A program made the translations under genes and the position numbers. Below are positions 27,205 through 36,159 of a DNA stretch of 64,000 bases, one piece after another. This stretch comes from DATFFO01 sp963744905. GTDB lineage: Bacteria > Actinomycetota > Acidimicrobiia > Spongiisociales > ZC4RG35. Position 1 is the stretch's first letter. Every line of letters begins with the position of its first letter. The notes below the pieces were generated by a model that was given only the letters and a program-made list of their open reading frames with translations, was not told where the DNA came from and made no database searches. The stretch covers positions 1,030,785 through 1,094,784 of the forward strand of contig CAVUUV010000003.1 of the NCBI GenBank assembly GCA_963744905.1. Reading direction: 5' to 3'.

Positions 27205-28746
27205 TTGGAAGACTCAGGGCCGATCGACGTGCTGGTGGCGGGGGCCGGCCCGACCGGTCTCAGCCTGGCCGTCCAGCTGAGGAAGATGGGGGCATCGGTG
27301 CGGGTTGTCGAGAAGATGGCCCGGCCCCGCCTCCATACGCCTGCCTTGGCGATCCACCCCCGCACCCTCGAGGTGCTCGACGGCCTCGATCTGGCCGATC
27401 CCCTGATCGGGTGCGGGGTTGCACGGGTCGACCTGAAGCTCCACTTCGGCGAGTCCACGGTTGTGGGAAGGCTCGACGAGCTCGGCTTCTCCGACACCAG
27501 CTACCCCTTCATTCTCTTCGTCCCCCAGCCGTTGGTCGAAGAGCACCTGCGAGAGCGACTGGCGGATCTGGACACCGGGGTGGAGTGGGGAAAGGAGCTC
27601 GACTCGTTCACCGAAGGGCCGAATCAGGTCGTCTCCCGAGTCGTCACGTCCGCCGGCGCCGAAACGATCATCAGCCGATACCTGGTCGGCTGTGATGGTG
27701 TGAACAGCCTGGTGCGTCGCCGGGCCGGGATCAGCTTTCCGGCTCGCCCGTATCGACAAACCCTTCTGGTGGGTGACGTGGCAACAGCGGGCAATGCCGG
27801 CGGCAATGCCACAGACGCATTCTTCGGCCGCCGGGGGATCCTCTTCCTCTTCCCGCTTCCCTCCGGACGGAGCCGGCTGATCGCCGTCCGACCGGCTTCC
27901 GCCCATACCGACGACCCGATTGGGGTTGTGGATGAGCATGTCCCCGGGCTGATCCGGGCGGAGGATCTGATCTGGCACAGGCAGGTAAGGCCACAGCGCG
28001 GCGTTGCCCGTCGCTTCAGACGCGGCCGCCTGTTCCTGGCAGGCGACGCCGCCCATGTTCACAGCCCGGCCGGAGCCCAGGGCATGAACACCGGTATACA
28101 GGATGCGGTCAACCTGGGGTGGAAGCTCGCCCTGGCCCGCCCGGGCGCCGAGGCCCTGCTCGACACCTACGAGCGAGAGCGTCGCCCCGTCGCCATTCGC
28201 AACCTCGTGATCACTGAGGCTGCCTTCATGATCGAGGCCTCGGCCAAATGGCCCTTCGAATTTGCTCGCACCGTGGCCGGCCCCCCGCTGGCCCGCTTGG
28301 TCATCAGGTATCCGGCCCTCCTACGGCGGGTGGCCCGCCTCGTTTCAGGACTCGACATCCGTTATCGGCCAAAGCGGAGGCTGAGACCAGCGTTACGGGG
28401 ACTGCCCGCCCCCGGCACGAGACTCCCCGATTCGCCCCTTCCCGGGGTGGGAGGGGGCCGCTTGCACGAGGTTCTGAACGGCTCGAGCTTCCAGCTCCTG
28501 TCGTTCGGAGCGTCACCCGACGAGACGAACCTGAACGCTCTCCGGGTCCGATACCGGAAGCTCCTCGAGCACCACCACTTTCCAAGCTGCCCATGGACCA
28601 GGGAGGCCGTTTCGCTCATCTGCCTGGTCAGACCCGACGGATACATCGCCACATGGGACGGCGCCGACCTGAGCGGGGTAACAGCCACCCTCGAGCAGAT
28701 GATCGGACCGGCGACGGCGCCCTTACCCGCCGCCGCGGACCGATGA
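27205..28746 (+). CDS. FAD-dependent aromatic-ring-type monooxygenase
   Basis: A 513-aa flavoprotein of the phenol/pentachlorophenol hydroxylase class. Markers: FAD-binding VLVAGAGPTGLSLA, DG motif YLVGCDGVNSLVR, and GRLFLAGDAAHVHSPAGAQGMN with the second FAD GD. A thioredoxin-like C-terminal domain is present but short. Start TTG 27205 follows a GAGG Shine-Dalgarno; an ATG at 27163 would overlap the previous gene. It would hydroxylate an aromatic or polyketide substrate with NAD(P)H; the substrate is unknown. Confidence 0.85.
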   Translation: MEDSGPIDVLVAGAGPTGLSLAVQLRKMGASVRVVEKMARPRLHTPALAIHPRTLEVLDGLDLADPLIGCGVARVDLKLHFGESTVVGRLDELGFSDTSYPFILFVPQPLVEEHLRERLADLDTGVEWGKELDSFTEGPNQVVSRVVTSAGAETIISRYLVGCDGVNSLVRRRAGISFPARPYRQTLLVGDVATAGNAGGNATDAFFGRRGILFLFPLPSGRSRLIAVRPASAHTDDPIGVVDEHVPGLIRAEDLIWHRQVRPQRGVARRFRRGRLFLAGDAAHVHSPAGAQGMNTGIQDAVNLGWKLALARPGAEALLDTYERERRPVAIRNLVITEAAFMIEASAKWPFEFARTVAGPPLARLVIRYPALLRRVARLVSGLDIRYRPKRRLRPALRGLPAPGTRLPDSPLPGVGGGRLHEVLNGSSFQLLSFGASPDETNLNALRVRYRKLLEHHHFPSCPWTREAVSLICLVRPDGYIATWDGADLSGVTATLEQMIGPATAPLPAAADR

Positions 28747-28846
28747 CAATCGGCCCGGCCACAGATCTCGGCCAACGACAGAATCACCGCGTGAACCAGC
28801 AGTCCGCAGGCCCATGCCGGGGGTGTCCGGCGGCTACGGTCGGGAG

Positions 28847-29212
28847 ATGACACAGCCCATCATCGAGTCGCTCAGCGCCGTCACTCTCTTCACCGCCGAC
28901 ATGGCCAGGGCGGTGCGCTTTTACCGCTCGCTCGGCTTCGAGCTGGCCTATGGAGGGGAGGAGGCCGACTTCACCAGCTTCCGGGCCGGGGAAGGTTTCC
29001 TCAACCTCATGGCTCATCCAGAGGGAACGGGCACCCAATGGGGCAGGATCATCTTCCACGTTTCCGACGTCGACGCCTTCTACCACACGGCTCTCGAGCA
29101 GGGTCTCGAGCCCGAGGCGACTCCCCGGGATGCCGAATGGGGGGAGCGCTACTTCCATCTCACCGGGCCCGACCGGCATCAGCTCAGCTTCGCCCGACCT
29201 ATCCGAGAATGA
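28847..29212 (+). CDS. VOC/glyoxalase-fold protein
   Basis: A 121-aa single-module VOC protein (LSAVTLFTADMARAVRFYRS, WGRIIFHVSDVDAFYHTALE, ERYFHLTGPDRHQLSFARP). The family includes glyoxalase I, dioxygenases and antibiotic-resistance proteins. Only one module is present, so it would act as a dimer. ATG 28847 (MTQPIIES) follows GGGAG. Confidence 0.82.
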   Translation: MTQPIIESLSAVTLFTADMARAVRFYRSLGFELAYGGEEADFTSFRAGEGFLNLMAHPEGTGTQWGRIIFHVSDVDAFYHTALEQGLEPEATPRDAEWGERYFHLTGPDRHQLSFARPIRE

Positions 29213-29422
29213 GTCCCTGCTTGATGGGTATCACCGGCCAGGAGTGGAGGCGGCGGACCGTCGTTGCTGCGCCACGGTCGGTGGGCCGGAAGTTGGCATG
29301 GCCGGTTGGCGACGCCCCACCCGGTCCTCGACGGGGCCGGCAGGGTGGCCTCAATGTGACCTTGGACCATGCCGGGCCTTCCCGTCGAGGGAGATAATCA
29401 TCGTGTCGTAAGGAGAACCAAC

Positions 29423-30184
29423 ATGTCTCTCGAGGTCCGCCGGGTCGTCGGGCCGGGACTGGTCGTCATAGCCCTGGTGGCGCTTGTCTCGGCATGCACG
29501 ACCATCGAATTCGGCAGTGACGGCGACAAGGTCGCCGGTTCGGGGACCATCACGACCCAGACCCGACCGATCGGAGACTTCAACCGGCTGGTGTTCGCCA
29601 GCGAGGGCCAGGTCGTGCTGTCACAGGGCGACACGCCTGGGCTGGAAATCGAGGCCGACGACAACCTCCAGGACTATCTCGAGGTGGAGACCGACGGGCC
29701 GACACTGACCATCCGGACTCGCTCCAACGTCGACATCGAACCGAGCCAGTCGATCGTGTTTCGCGTCGGGGCCCCCGGCCTGGAGACGGCCGTCATGAGC
29801 GGAGTTGGCTCGGCATCGATGAACGGGTGGGATGCCCCGGATGTCGCCATCACCATCTCGGGTACCGTCGACATGGATGTGACCGACCTGCGGGCGACCT
29901 CACTCGAGGTCGAGTTGACCGGCGTGGGCAATCTCCAGCTCTCGGGCCGCGTCGAAGACCAGACGATCGTGATGTCGGGCACCGGCTCGTACCAGGCGGG
30001 CGACCTGGCCTCGAAGTCGGCCGAGGTGACTCTTTCGGGAGTTGGGTCGGCAACCGTTTGGGCCACCGACCAACTCCGAACCGACCTGTCCGGAACCGGG
30101 TCTGTGTCCTACTACGGCAGCCCTAGTTTGTCTGGCGGCACACCCTCGGGCACCGGAAGCGTGACCGCTCTGGGCAGTAAATAG
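29423..30184 (+). CDS. DUF2807 (GIN-domain) lipoprotein
   Basis: A 253-aa lipoprotein with a signal peptide and lipobox (LVALVSACTT). It begins after AAGGAG at ATG 29423. The body is a right-handed beta-helix of the auto-transporter-adhesin head GIN type: G-x-G-T-I-T, then repeats such as MSGVGSASMNGW, ELTGVGNLQLSG, MSGTGSYQAGDL, LSGVGSATVWA and LSGTGSVSYYG. Function is unknown; usually surface exposed. Confidence 0.85.
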   Translation: MSLEVRRVVGPGLVVIALVALVSACTTIEFGSDGDKVAGSGTITTQTRPIGDFNRLVFASEGQVVLSQGDTPGLEIEADDNLQDYLEVETDGPTLTIRTRSNVDIEPSQSIVFRVGAPGLETAVMSGVGSASMNGWDAPDVAITISGTVDMDVTDLRATSLEVELTGVGNLQLSGRVEDQTIVMSGTGSYQAGDLASKSAEVTLSGVGSATVWATDQLRTDLSGTGSVSYYGSPSLSGGTPSGTGSVTALGSK

Positions 30185-30243
30185 GACGGGTCTCAGCGGT
30201 CCACACTTCGCCTTACCGGATTTGCACTATGCCCGTAGTGTTA

Positions 30244-30259
30244 GTTAGGTACACCTAAC
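30244..30259 (+). promoter_or_regulatory. DtxR/MntR-family-like operator upstream of ZIP gene
   Basis: A perfect inverted repeat GTTAGGT-AC-ACCTAAC, 43 bp upstream of the ZIP start. It resembles the TTAGGTnnnnCCTAA half-sites bound by DtxR/IdeR/MntR metalloregulators. A TTGCAC hexamer lies just upstream at ~30222, so the site would overlap the -10 region. This suggests metal-dependent repression of uptake. Confidence 0.6.
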
Positions 30260-30301
30260 AGACAGCCGGACAGGCGAAAGTCGACACAGGAGTCTGGACT
30301 C

Positions 30302-31117
30302 ATGACTACATGGCAGACGATCGCCCTCGGAGCAATCGCCGGATTCACCATCTTCCTGGGCCTCCCTCTGGGACGGGTGCGGGCCCGGGCGATGGGGCTA
30401 CGGACCCTGCTGAGCGGCTTCTCGGCGGGGATCCTGGTGTTTCTCCTCTTCGACATCCTCTCCCATGCCACCGAACCGGTGGAGGAGGCGATGACGGCGA
30501 GCGCCTGGGGTCACCTGGCCGGCCTGGGGGCGGTCTACGTCGTCGGTTTCGGGGTGGGACTGATGAGCATCGTCTACTTCAACAGGCTGACCCGACCCAC
30601 ACCCCGACCGGGGGTGGGTCCGGGAACCATGGCGGTGGCGGAAGTGACCGGACCGACCGACCAGGAGGTGCTCAACCTGGGCATGGCGATAGCCGGGGCC
30701 ATCGGACTGCACAATTTCGCCGAGGGATTGGCGATCGGCCAGGCGGCCCAGGCCGGAGAGATCTCCCTGGCGGTCCTGCTGGTGGTGGGTTTCGCTCTTC
30801 ACAATGCCACCGAAGGGTTCGGAATAGTCGGGCCGCTGGCAGGGTCGGGAGTGCAGGCTTCGTGGCGCTGGATCTTGCTGGCGGGACTGATCGGCGGCGG
30901 GCCGACCTTCCTCGGCACGATCGTGGGCACCGCCTTCAGTTCCGAGTACGTGTTCGTGGCATTTCTGGCCCTGGCCGCCGGAGCCATCCTCTACGTGATC
31001 GGAGAGCTGTTCGTGGCAGGCCGCCGCCTGTCGTGGGTGATGACGCTGTGGGGCGTGTTCGGGGGCTTCATCCTCGCCCTGGCCACGGACCTGCTGATCG
31101 AGGCGGTCGGGGGCTAG
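30302..31117 (+). CDS. ZIP-family divalent metal transporter
   Basis: A 271-aa polytopic protein. The ZIP signature is in the central helices: GLHNFAEGLAIGQAA (H-N-x-x-E-G) and GFALHNATEGFGIVGPLAG (H-N-x-x-E-G), which form the metal site. Eight hydrophobic segments are visible. It probably imports Zn, Fe or Mn. The operator at 30244 fits metal-responsive control. Its TAG stop is part of the CTAG target duplication of the MITE that follows. Confidence 0.9.
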   Translation: MTTWQTIALGAIAGFTIFLGLPLGRVRARAMGLRTLLSGFSAGILVFLLFDILSHATEPVEEAMTASAWGHLAGLGAVYVVGFGVGLMSIVYFNRLTRPTPRPGVGPGTMAVAEVTGPTDQEVLNLGMAIAGAIGLHNFAEGLAIGQAAQAGEISLAVLLVVGFALHNATEGFGIVGPLAGSGVQASWRWILLAGLIGGGPTFLGTIVGTAFSSEYVFVAFLALAAGAILYVIGELFVAGRRLSWVMTLWGVFGGFILALATDLLIEAVGG

Positions 31118-31273
31118 GAGCCTGTTGGATAATGCCGTTGCTCGGATTGGCGGCCAGGCACGCCAGCCAAGGCCGAGGTTTCGCCACTCCTTGGCACAGG
31201 AATGGCGGGGCCGCGAGCAGTGGGTGGTGATGCATGGTCGTCAAGATGAGTAACAGCATTGTTCAACAGGCTC
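31118..31273. mobile_element. 156-bp MITE with terminal inverted repeats and CTAG duplication
   Basis: The ends are inverted repeats of about 20 bp: left GAGCCTGTTGGATAATGC, right (inverted) GAGCCTGTTGAACAATGC. Both sides are flanked by CTAG (31114-31117 and 31274-31277), a 4-bp target duplication. There is no transposase inside. CTAG/YTAR targets and GAG... ends suggest mobilisation by an IS5-family transposase (inference). Confidence 0.8.
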
Positions 31274-31513
31274 CTAGGGCGACCGGCCGCACTGAGAGGC
31301 GAGTTTGGCTGCCGGGTCGCGCCCGGCGGTTCACGGTGTGTGATCCGATGAGAGGACAGAGGCACCACTCACAAGACGGCTTGGCGCTCTGCCCGACCCC
31401 GAGGGCTCTCGACACCTCTCAGGGATGACCGGGGGACATCCCCAATAGCACGGATCGCCCGGATCAGGCATGGTGGAGTCGGAGGAACCGAGCGACCCAG
31501 AAGGAGCCCATCC

Positions 31514-31888
31514 ATGACCACCGAAACGACCCCCGCCCTAGCCCGTGGCAACGAGATCTCGCCGGAATCGCGCAATCTCGCCACGCTGGCCCACCTCTCG
31601 GCGTTCGTCGCCTTCGCCGGAATCCCTTCCCTGGTGGGCCCTCTGGTGATGTGGCTGCTCAAGAAGGACGACCCTTACGTTGAAGACCAGGCGAGGCAAG
31701 CGCTGAATTTCAACATATCGTTTCTGATCTACGGGATCGTGGCCGCAGTCTCGATGATCCTCCTCATCGGTCTGATCGCTCTGCCCGCCGTGCTGATCAC
31801 CTGGCTCGTCCTCGTGATCGTGGCGTCAACCAGGGCGTCGAACGGCGAGTACTACAGGTACCCGTTCACGATCGAGTTCGTCTCCTGA
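31514..31888 (+). CDS. DUF4870 family membrane protein
   Basis: A 124-aa protein with three hydrophobic stretches (LSAFVAFAGIPSLVGPLVMW, SFLIYGIVAAVSMILLIGLI, PAVLITWLVLVIVAS) and the family pattern VEDQARQALNFNIS ... NGEYYRYPFTIEFV. Function unknown. Preceded by an AGGAG Shine-Dalgarno. Confidence 0.88.
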   Translation: MTTETTPALARGNEISPESRNLATLAHLSAFVAFAGIPSLVGPLVMWLLKKDDPYVEDQARQALNFNISFLIYGIVAAVSMILLIGLIALPAVLITWLVLVIVASTRASNGEYYRYPFTIEFVS

Positions 31889-32025
31889 GCGACCTCTTCA
31901 CCGAGAGACATCCCCGGCAGCGCCGACAACAACCTTCTCGTGGAGGGAGGTCGAAGTGGGCATCTGGAACGACCCCTCCCGGAGGGATTTCGCTTTCCAC
32001 ATCCACGACCGGAATACTCGTTACG

Positions 32026-32637
32026 GTGCCTGCTCCCCCCCGACTTCGACGGCGCGCCCTTCGCCTCCAGTACGGCACCATCGCCTGGAATGCCGGCGAA
32101 GCCGTACTCACCATCGCTCTCGGGATCTCTGCAGGCTCGCTCGCCCTGGTTGCATTCGGGTCTGACTCGATCATCGAGATCTTCGCCTCGGTGGTGGTGC
32201 TGTGGCATCTGCGCGGAGAGGCCCATAGGCATCGCACACGGCGTGCCCTGCGCATGGTCGGTGTCGCTTTCGCACTGCTGGCCGTATCCCTGGCGGTGTT
32301 CGGCATCCGGGATCTGTGGACACGTCGGGAGGCATCAGAGTCGTGGCCCGGGATCGTCTACCTGGCCGTCACGGCCCTGGTCATGTTCGGGCTGGCGCTG
32401 GCCAAGCGGAGGGTAGCGGCCGATCTCGGCAACGAGCCCTTCAGTGCCGAGGCGGAGATGACCTTCCTCGACGGGATACTGTCGACGGCCACCCTGGCCG
32501 GACTGCTCCTGAACGCCCTCTGGGGATGGTGGTGGGCCGACCCCCTCGCCGGACTGCTGATCGCAGGCATCGCCGTGCGGGAGGCCATCGAGAGTTTCGT
32601 GGAGGCGGCGGAGTTCTCGCCTTCCCCGGCCACCTGA
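32026..32637 (+). CDS. Cation-efflux-like membrane protein (short)
   Basis: A 203-aa polytopic protein starting at GTG 32026. It resembles the membrane half of CDF transporters: NAGEAVLTIALGISAGSLALVAFGSDSIIE, with the conserved D in FGSDSIIE, and ADPLAGLLIAGIAVREAIES. It lacks the cytoplasmic C-terminal domain of CDF proteins. Metal specificity is unknown; a ZIP importer lies upstream. Confidence 0.75.
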   Translation: MPAPPRLRRRALRLQYGTIAWNAGEAVLTIALGISAGSLALVAFGSDSIIEIFASVVVLWHLRGEAHRHRTRRALRMVGVAFALLAVSLAVFGIRDLWTRREASESWPGIVYLAVTALVMFGLALAKRRVAADLGNEPFSAEAEMTFLDGILSTATLAGLLLNALWGWWWADPLAGLLIAGIAVREAIESFVEAAEFSPSPAT

Positions 32638-32921
32638 GACCGAACGATGCTTTTCCGGCAATCGGCGACATTCCCGCCGGAAGCGCTGAACCGACGCCAA
32701 GGAGCTCCGTTTCAGACAACATCCCTGCGCGACGCCATTGCCCAAGAGCCGGGGTGAGCGACCCGCGGCGAGGCGAGATCTGGTGGTGACAGATAGAACC
32801 ACCCCGCTGCCCATCGGCGAGAGTGAACATGCCGGGACTGCTCCCGAGTGCCGGGTTGGATGAGAGGGGAGGGTGTCATCGGACAAACGTGTTTAGTATC
32901 GGCCAGAAGCAAGGAGGCCGG

Positions 32922-33122
32922 TTGCCGTCAGCAGTAGGCAAGGGGTTGCTCATCTTTGTGTACTTCGTGGTGGCCACCGTGTGGCTTCCCTCCTGGCTTT
33001 TCAACTCCATCACAGGCGTCCCGGCAGCAGTCCATGACCTCATCGGCACCGGGGTGTGGCTGGTCTTCCTGGCGGGCGGTCTGTGGGCTTTGCGTTGGTC
33101 GCAAGCGAAGGGCTGGATCTGA
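32922..33122 (+). CDS. Small two-helix membrane protein of the bc-complex operon
   Basis: A 66-aa protein. TTG 32922 is chosen because AAGGAGG ends 4 bp upstream. Two hydrophobic helices: GLLIFVYFVVATVWLPSWLF and LIGTGVWLVFLAGGLWALRW. Its stop overlaps the ATG of the FeS flavoprotein (TGATG). It may anchor that flavoprotein to the membrane or be a small subunit of the complex (inference). Confidence 0.65.
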   Translation: MPSAVGKGLLIFVYFVVATVWLPSWLFNSITGVPAAVHDLIGTGVWLVFLAGGLWALRWSQAKGWI

Positions 33123-34903
33123 TGGAACCCCTTCATTTCTACGACTCGAACATCCCTTGCCTGGCCGCCTGTCCGGTCCACACCAACGCCGGAGCGTATG
33201 TGGCGGCCATCGCCGATGGCCTCGACGAGCGCGCTTATCTGACGGCGCGGCTCCCGAACCCCTTTGCGTCGGTGTGCGGACGGGTCTGTGCCGCCCCTTG
33301 CGAGGACGCCTGTAGACGCGGTGAGATCGACCGGCCGATCGCAATTCGTGCCCTGAAAAGGTTCGTCACCGAGCAGTACGGAGTCGAGGCGGGGCCGAAT
33401 TCGGAATGGAGCGAGAGCCTGAGTGCTCCCGAGATGGAGTTCTCCGCCAGCGTGGGAATAGTCGGTGGAGGTCCTGCCGGTCTCAGCGCAGCCCACGACC
33501 TTCGACGCCTGGGCTACCAGGTGACCCTTTACGAGGCGGCCTCGGTTCTGGGCGGGATGATGGTTCTGGGGATCCCCGAGTACCGGCTGGACCGGCGTTT
33601 GCTCCACGCCGAGATCGACCAGATCGTGAATCTGGGAGTGGAGGTGCGGCTGGGAACGAGGCTGGGAGTCGATGTCCAACTGGACGACCTGCGTTCCCGT
33701 CATGATGCCGTCTTCTTGGCACTGGGAGCTACCCGGGGTCGGGACCTCGACATCGAAGGTCACCAGGCGGACGGAGTTCTCCGGGCGCTGGAGTTCCTGA
33801 TCAATATCAATCAGGGCTTTCACGTCGACGTGGGACGACGAGTGGTGGTTATCGGCGGCGGCAACGTCGCTATGGACGCGGCCAGGACCGCCTTGAGAAT
33901 TCCGGCTTACACCGACGCCCAGAGCCGCTCCGATGGCTATGAGGAGGATGTGCGGGGGGTGATGACGCAGGCGGTCGACGCAGCCCGCACCGCGGTGCGC
34001 GCCGGGGCTCAAGAGGTAACGGTGGTCTCACTCGAGTCCCGCCAGGAGATGCCGGCCGATGTGTTCGAGGTGGAAGAGGCTTCGATGGAGGGCATCGAGT
34101 TCTTTCATCGCCGGGGGCCGTCTCGGATCGTGACCGAGGACGGCCGGGCGGTAGGTCTGGAGACGATCGGCGTCACGTCGGTGTTCGATGACGAGGGGAG
34201 GTTCGCTCCACAATTCGACCCGGACGATCGCCACACCGTCGAATGCGACACCGTGATCCTCGCCATCGGCCAGCAGATCGATCTGGAGGCTCTTGGGCCC
34301 AACGGTCCCGAGATATCCCCGCGCCACACGATTGCCACCGATGACGACCTGACCACCTCGTTGGGTCGGGTGTGGGCGGGCGGCGACGCCGCCGCCGGAC
34401 CACGCAATCTGATCGACGCCATCGCCGACGGCCGCCGGGTCGCAGCCTCCATCCATCAGACCCTGTCCGGCCAGGACGAAGAAGTCCGACCTCAGGGTCA
34501 AATGGTTGTCCTGGACCAGTTCCATCGAAATCTGGATCGATACGATCGTCAGGACCGCCTGTCGGTGCCGTCATTGCCCACCGGCCGGCGAATTGGGCTA
34601 CGCGAGGTGGAGACCGGGTTCACCGAGGAGCAGGCCCGCTGCGAGGCGTCGAGATGTCTCCGGTGCTTCGCCAACATCCTCCTGGACGTGGACCGATGCG
34701 TCCTGTGCGGGTTATGCGTAGACGTCTGCCCCATGGATGTCCTGTCCATCATCCCCGCCGCGGAGGTCGCGTCTGCGGGTGGGCCGGGAACCGCCCTACT
34801 CCTCGACGAGACGTCGTGTATTCGATGTGCGCTGTGTGTCGATCGGTGTCCGACTGACGCCCTGTCGATGGGAATGTGGTCAGGAGTGGGGGTTCCCGCA
34901 TGA
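33122..34903 (+). CDS. GltD-like FAD/NAD(P) oxidoreductase with N- and C-terminal FeS domains
   Basis: A 593-aa protein. Residues ~1-100 are the Fer4_20-type FeS domain of glutamate synthase small subunit relatives (CLAACPVHTNAGAYV ... VCGRVCAAPCEDACRRG). FAD (GIVGGGPAGLSAAHDL) and NAD(P) (VVVIGGGNVAMDAART) Rossmann folds follow, with WAGGDAAAGP. The C-terminus has two 4Fe-4S ferredoxin motifs, CVLCGLCVDVCP and CIRCALCVDRCP. It would move electrons between NAD(P)H or ferredoxin and a partner. It is coupled to cytochrome b, so the partner is probably the bc complex or quinone pool rather than glutamate synthase. Confidence 0.85.
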   Translation: MEPLHFYDSNIPCLAACPVHTNAGAYVAAIADGLDERAYLTARLPNPFASVCGRVCAAPCEDACRRGEIDRPIAIRALKRFVTEQYGVEAGPNSEWSESLSAPEMEFSASVGIVGGGPAGLSAAHDLRRLGYQVTLYEAASVLGGMMVLGIPEYRLDRRLLHAEIDQIVNLGVEVRLGTRLGVDVQLDDLRSRHDAVFLALGATRGRDLDIEGHQADGVLRALEFLININQGFHVDVGRRVVVIGGGNVAMDAARTALRIPAYTDAQSRSDGYEEDVRGVMTQAVDAARTAVRAGAQEVTVVSLESRQEMPADVFEVEEASMEGIEFFHRRGPSRIVTEDGRAVGLETIGVTSVFDDEGRFAPQFDPDDRHTVECDTVILAIGQQIDLEALGPNGPEISPRHTIATDDDLTTSLGRVWAGGDAAAGPRNLIDAIADGRRVAASIHQTLSGQDEEVRPQGQMVVLDQFHRNLDRYDRQDRLSVPSLPTGRRIGLREVETGFTEEQARCEASRCLRCFANILLDVDRCVLCGLCVDVCPMDVLSIIPAAEVASAGGPGTALLLDETSCIRCALCVDRCPTDALSMGMWSGVGVPA

Positions 34904-36159
34904 GCTACCGGTTCAGAGACAGCACGCTGGGCAGGTCCATCATCCGAAACCCCGATCGGGTGACGACCCGTGACCGGGCTGCGGGGCATTGGTCGAATTT
35001 CTTCCTGCACATCTACCCGGTGAAGATGCGTCGGGAAGAAGTCGGGTTCCGCTACTCCTGGTTCCTGGGTGTTGCCTCGGTAACCCTGTTCGCCTCGCTA
35101 GTGGTGTCCGGCATCTACCTCATGTTCTTCTACGTGCCGTCGCCGGCCTCGGCGTACGGCAACATCCAGACCCTCCAGACCCAGGTGGCCTTCGGTCAGT
35201 ACATCAGGAACGTTCACAGATGGTCGGCCCACCTGATGGTTCTCGCCGTAGCGGCGCACATGGGGAGAACCTTCTACCGGGGAGCATACAAGCCGCCCCG
35301 CGAGTTCAACTGGGTGATCGGTGTGGTGCTGCTGGTCCTGACGCTGCTGCTCTCCTTCACCGGATACCTGTTGCCCTGGGATCAGTTGGCCTACTGGGCG
35401 GTGACGGTGGGCACGTCGATGGCGGGATACGTACCGGTGATCGGCAAATCGGTGTCGAACATGCTCCTGGGCGGAGCTCAGGTGGGGGCTTCGACGCTAC
35501 TGCGCTTTTACGTCCTGCATGTGGCGCTCTTGCCCGCCACGGTGGTGGTGCTGCTGGCCTTGCACCTGTGGCGTTGGCGTAAGGACTCCATGCTCGACGT
35601 GGCGAAGATCGAGGCCCCTGAGAGAGCCCCCCAGCCCACCCCTGACGGCGAGCCGGTGGTCATCGGCGGCAAGCGACTCTTGGGCGTGGTGCCGGGAGAG
35701 CCCGCCGCCGGCGAACGCAAGGTTCCAGAAGAGCAGAAACCGGTGATGGTATGGCCTCACCTGCTCATCCGTCACGCTGTGGCCGCCCTGGGCGTTCTCT
35801 TCCTGGTGCTGCTGCTGGCCCTGGCATTCGATGCCCCGTTGCGCTCGATCGCCAACCCGAACCTGACGCCCAACCCGGAGAAGGCGCCGTGGTATTTCGC
35901 CGGCCTCCAAGAGCTACTCAGCCACTTCCACCCCACCGCGGCAGGAGTATTGGTACCGCTCGCCATCATCATCGGGGCGATGGCCCTGCCCTATATAGAC
36001 CGCAATCCGGCCCGTCGACCCAAGTACCGCAAAGTGGCCATCGCAACCTTCACCATCTTCTTGGTGGCCTGGATCGTCCTCACCCTGATCGGGTTCGCAT
36101 TCCGGGGTCCTGACTGGAGCTGGGTCTGGCCCTGGCACGCGTGGTACGGAGAACTATGA
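34900..36159 (+). CDS. Cytochrome b of a bc-type quinol oxidoreductase
   Basis: A 419-aa fused cytochrome b. Haem ligand histidines sit in HRWSAHLMVLAVAAHMGR and YVLHVALLPATVVVLLALHL. The Qo motif is APWYF (EKAPWYFAGLQEL), the PEWY equivalent. A ~70-residue hydrophilic loop (residues ~240-285) separates the b6-like and subunit-IV-like halves. It overlaps the previous stop (ATGA) and the Rieske start (ATGA). Confidence 0.93.
   Translation: MSYRFRDSTLGRSIIRNPDRVTTRDRAAGHWSNFFLHIYPVKMRREEVGFRYSWFLGVASVTLFASLVVSGIYLMFFYVPSPASAYGNIQTLQTQVAFGQYIRNVHRWSAHLMVLAVAAHMGRTFYRGAYKPPREFNWVIGVVLLVLTLLLSFTGYLLPWDQLAYWAVTVGTSMAGYVPVIGKSVSNMLLGGAQVGASTLLRFYVLHVALLPATVVVLLALHLWRWRKDSMLDVAKIEAPERAPQPTPDGEPVVIGGKRLLGVVPGEPAAGERKVPEEQKPVMVWPHLLIRHAVAALGVLFLVLLLALAFDAPLRSIANPNLTPNPEKAPWYFAGLQELLSHFHPTAAGVLVPLAIIIGAMALPYIDRNPARRPKYRKVAIATFTIFLVAWIVLTLIGFAFRGPDWSWVWPWHAWYGEL

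Noticed and set aside
31068..31259. Minus-strand open frame inside the MITE
   Set aside because: It covers most of the 156-bp element by chance and has no transposase similarity.
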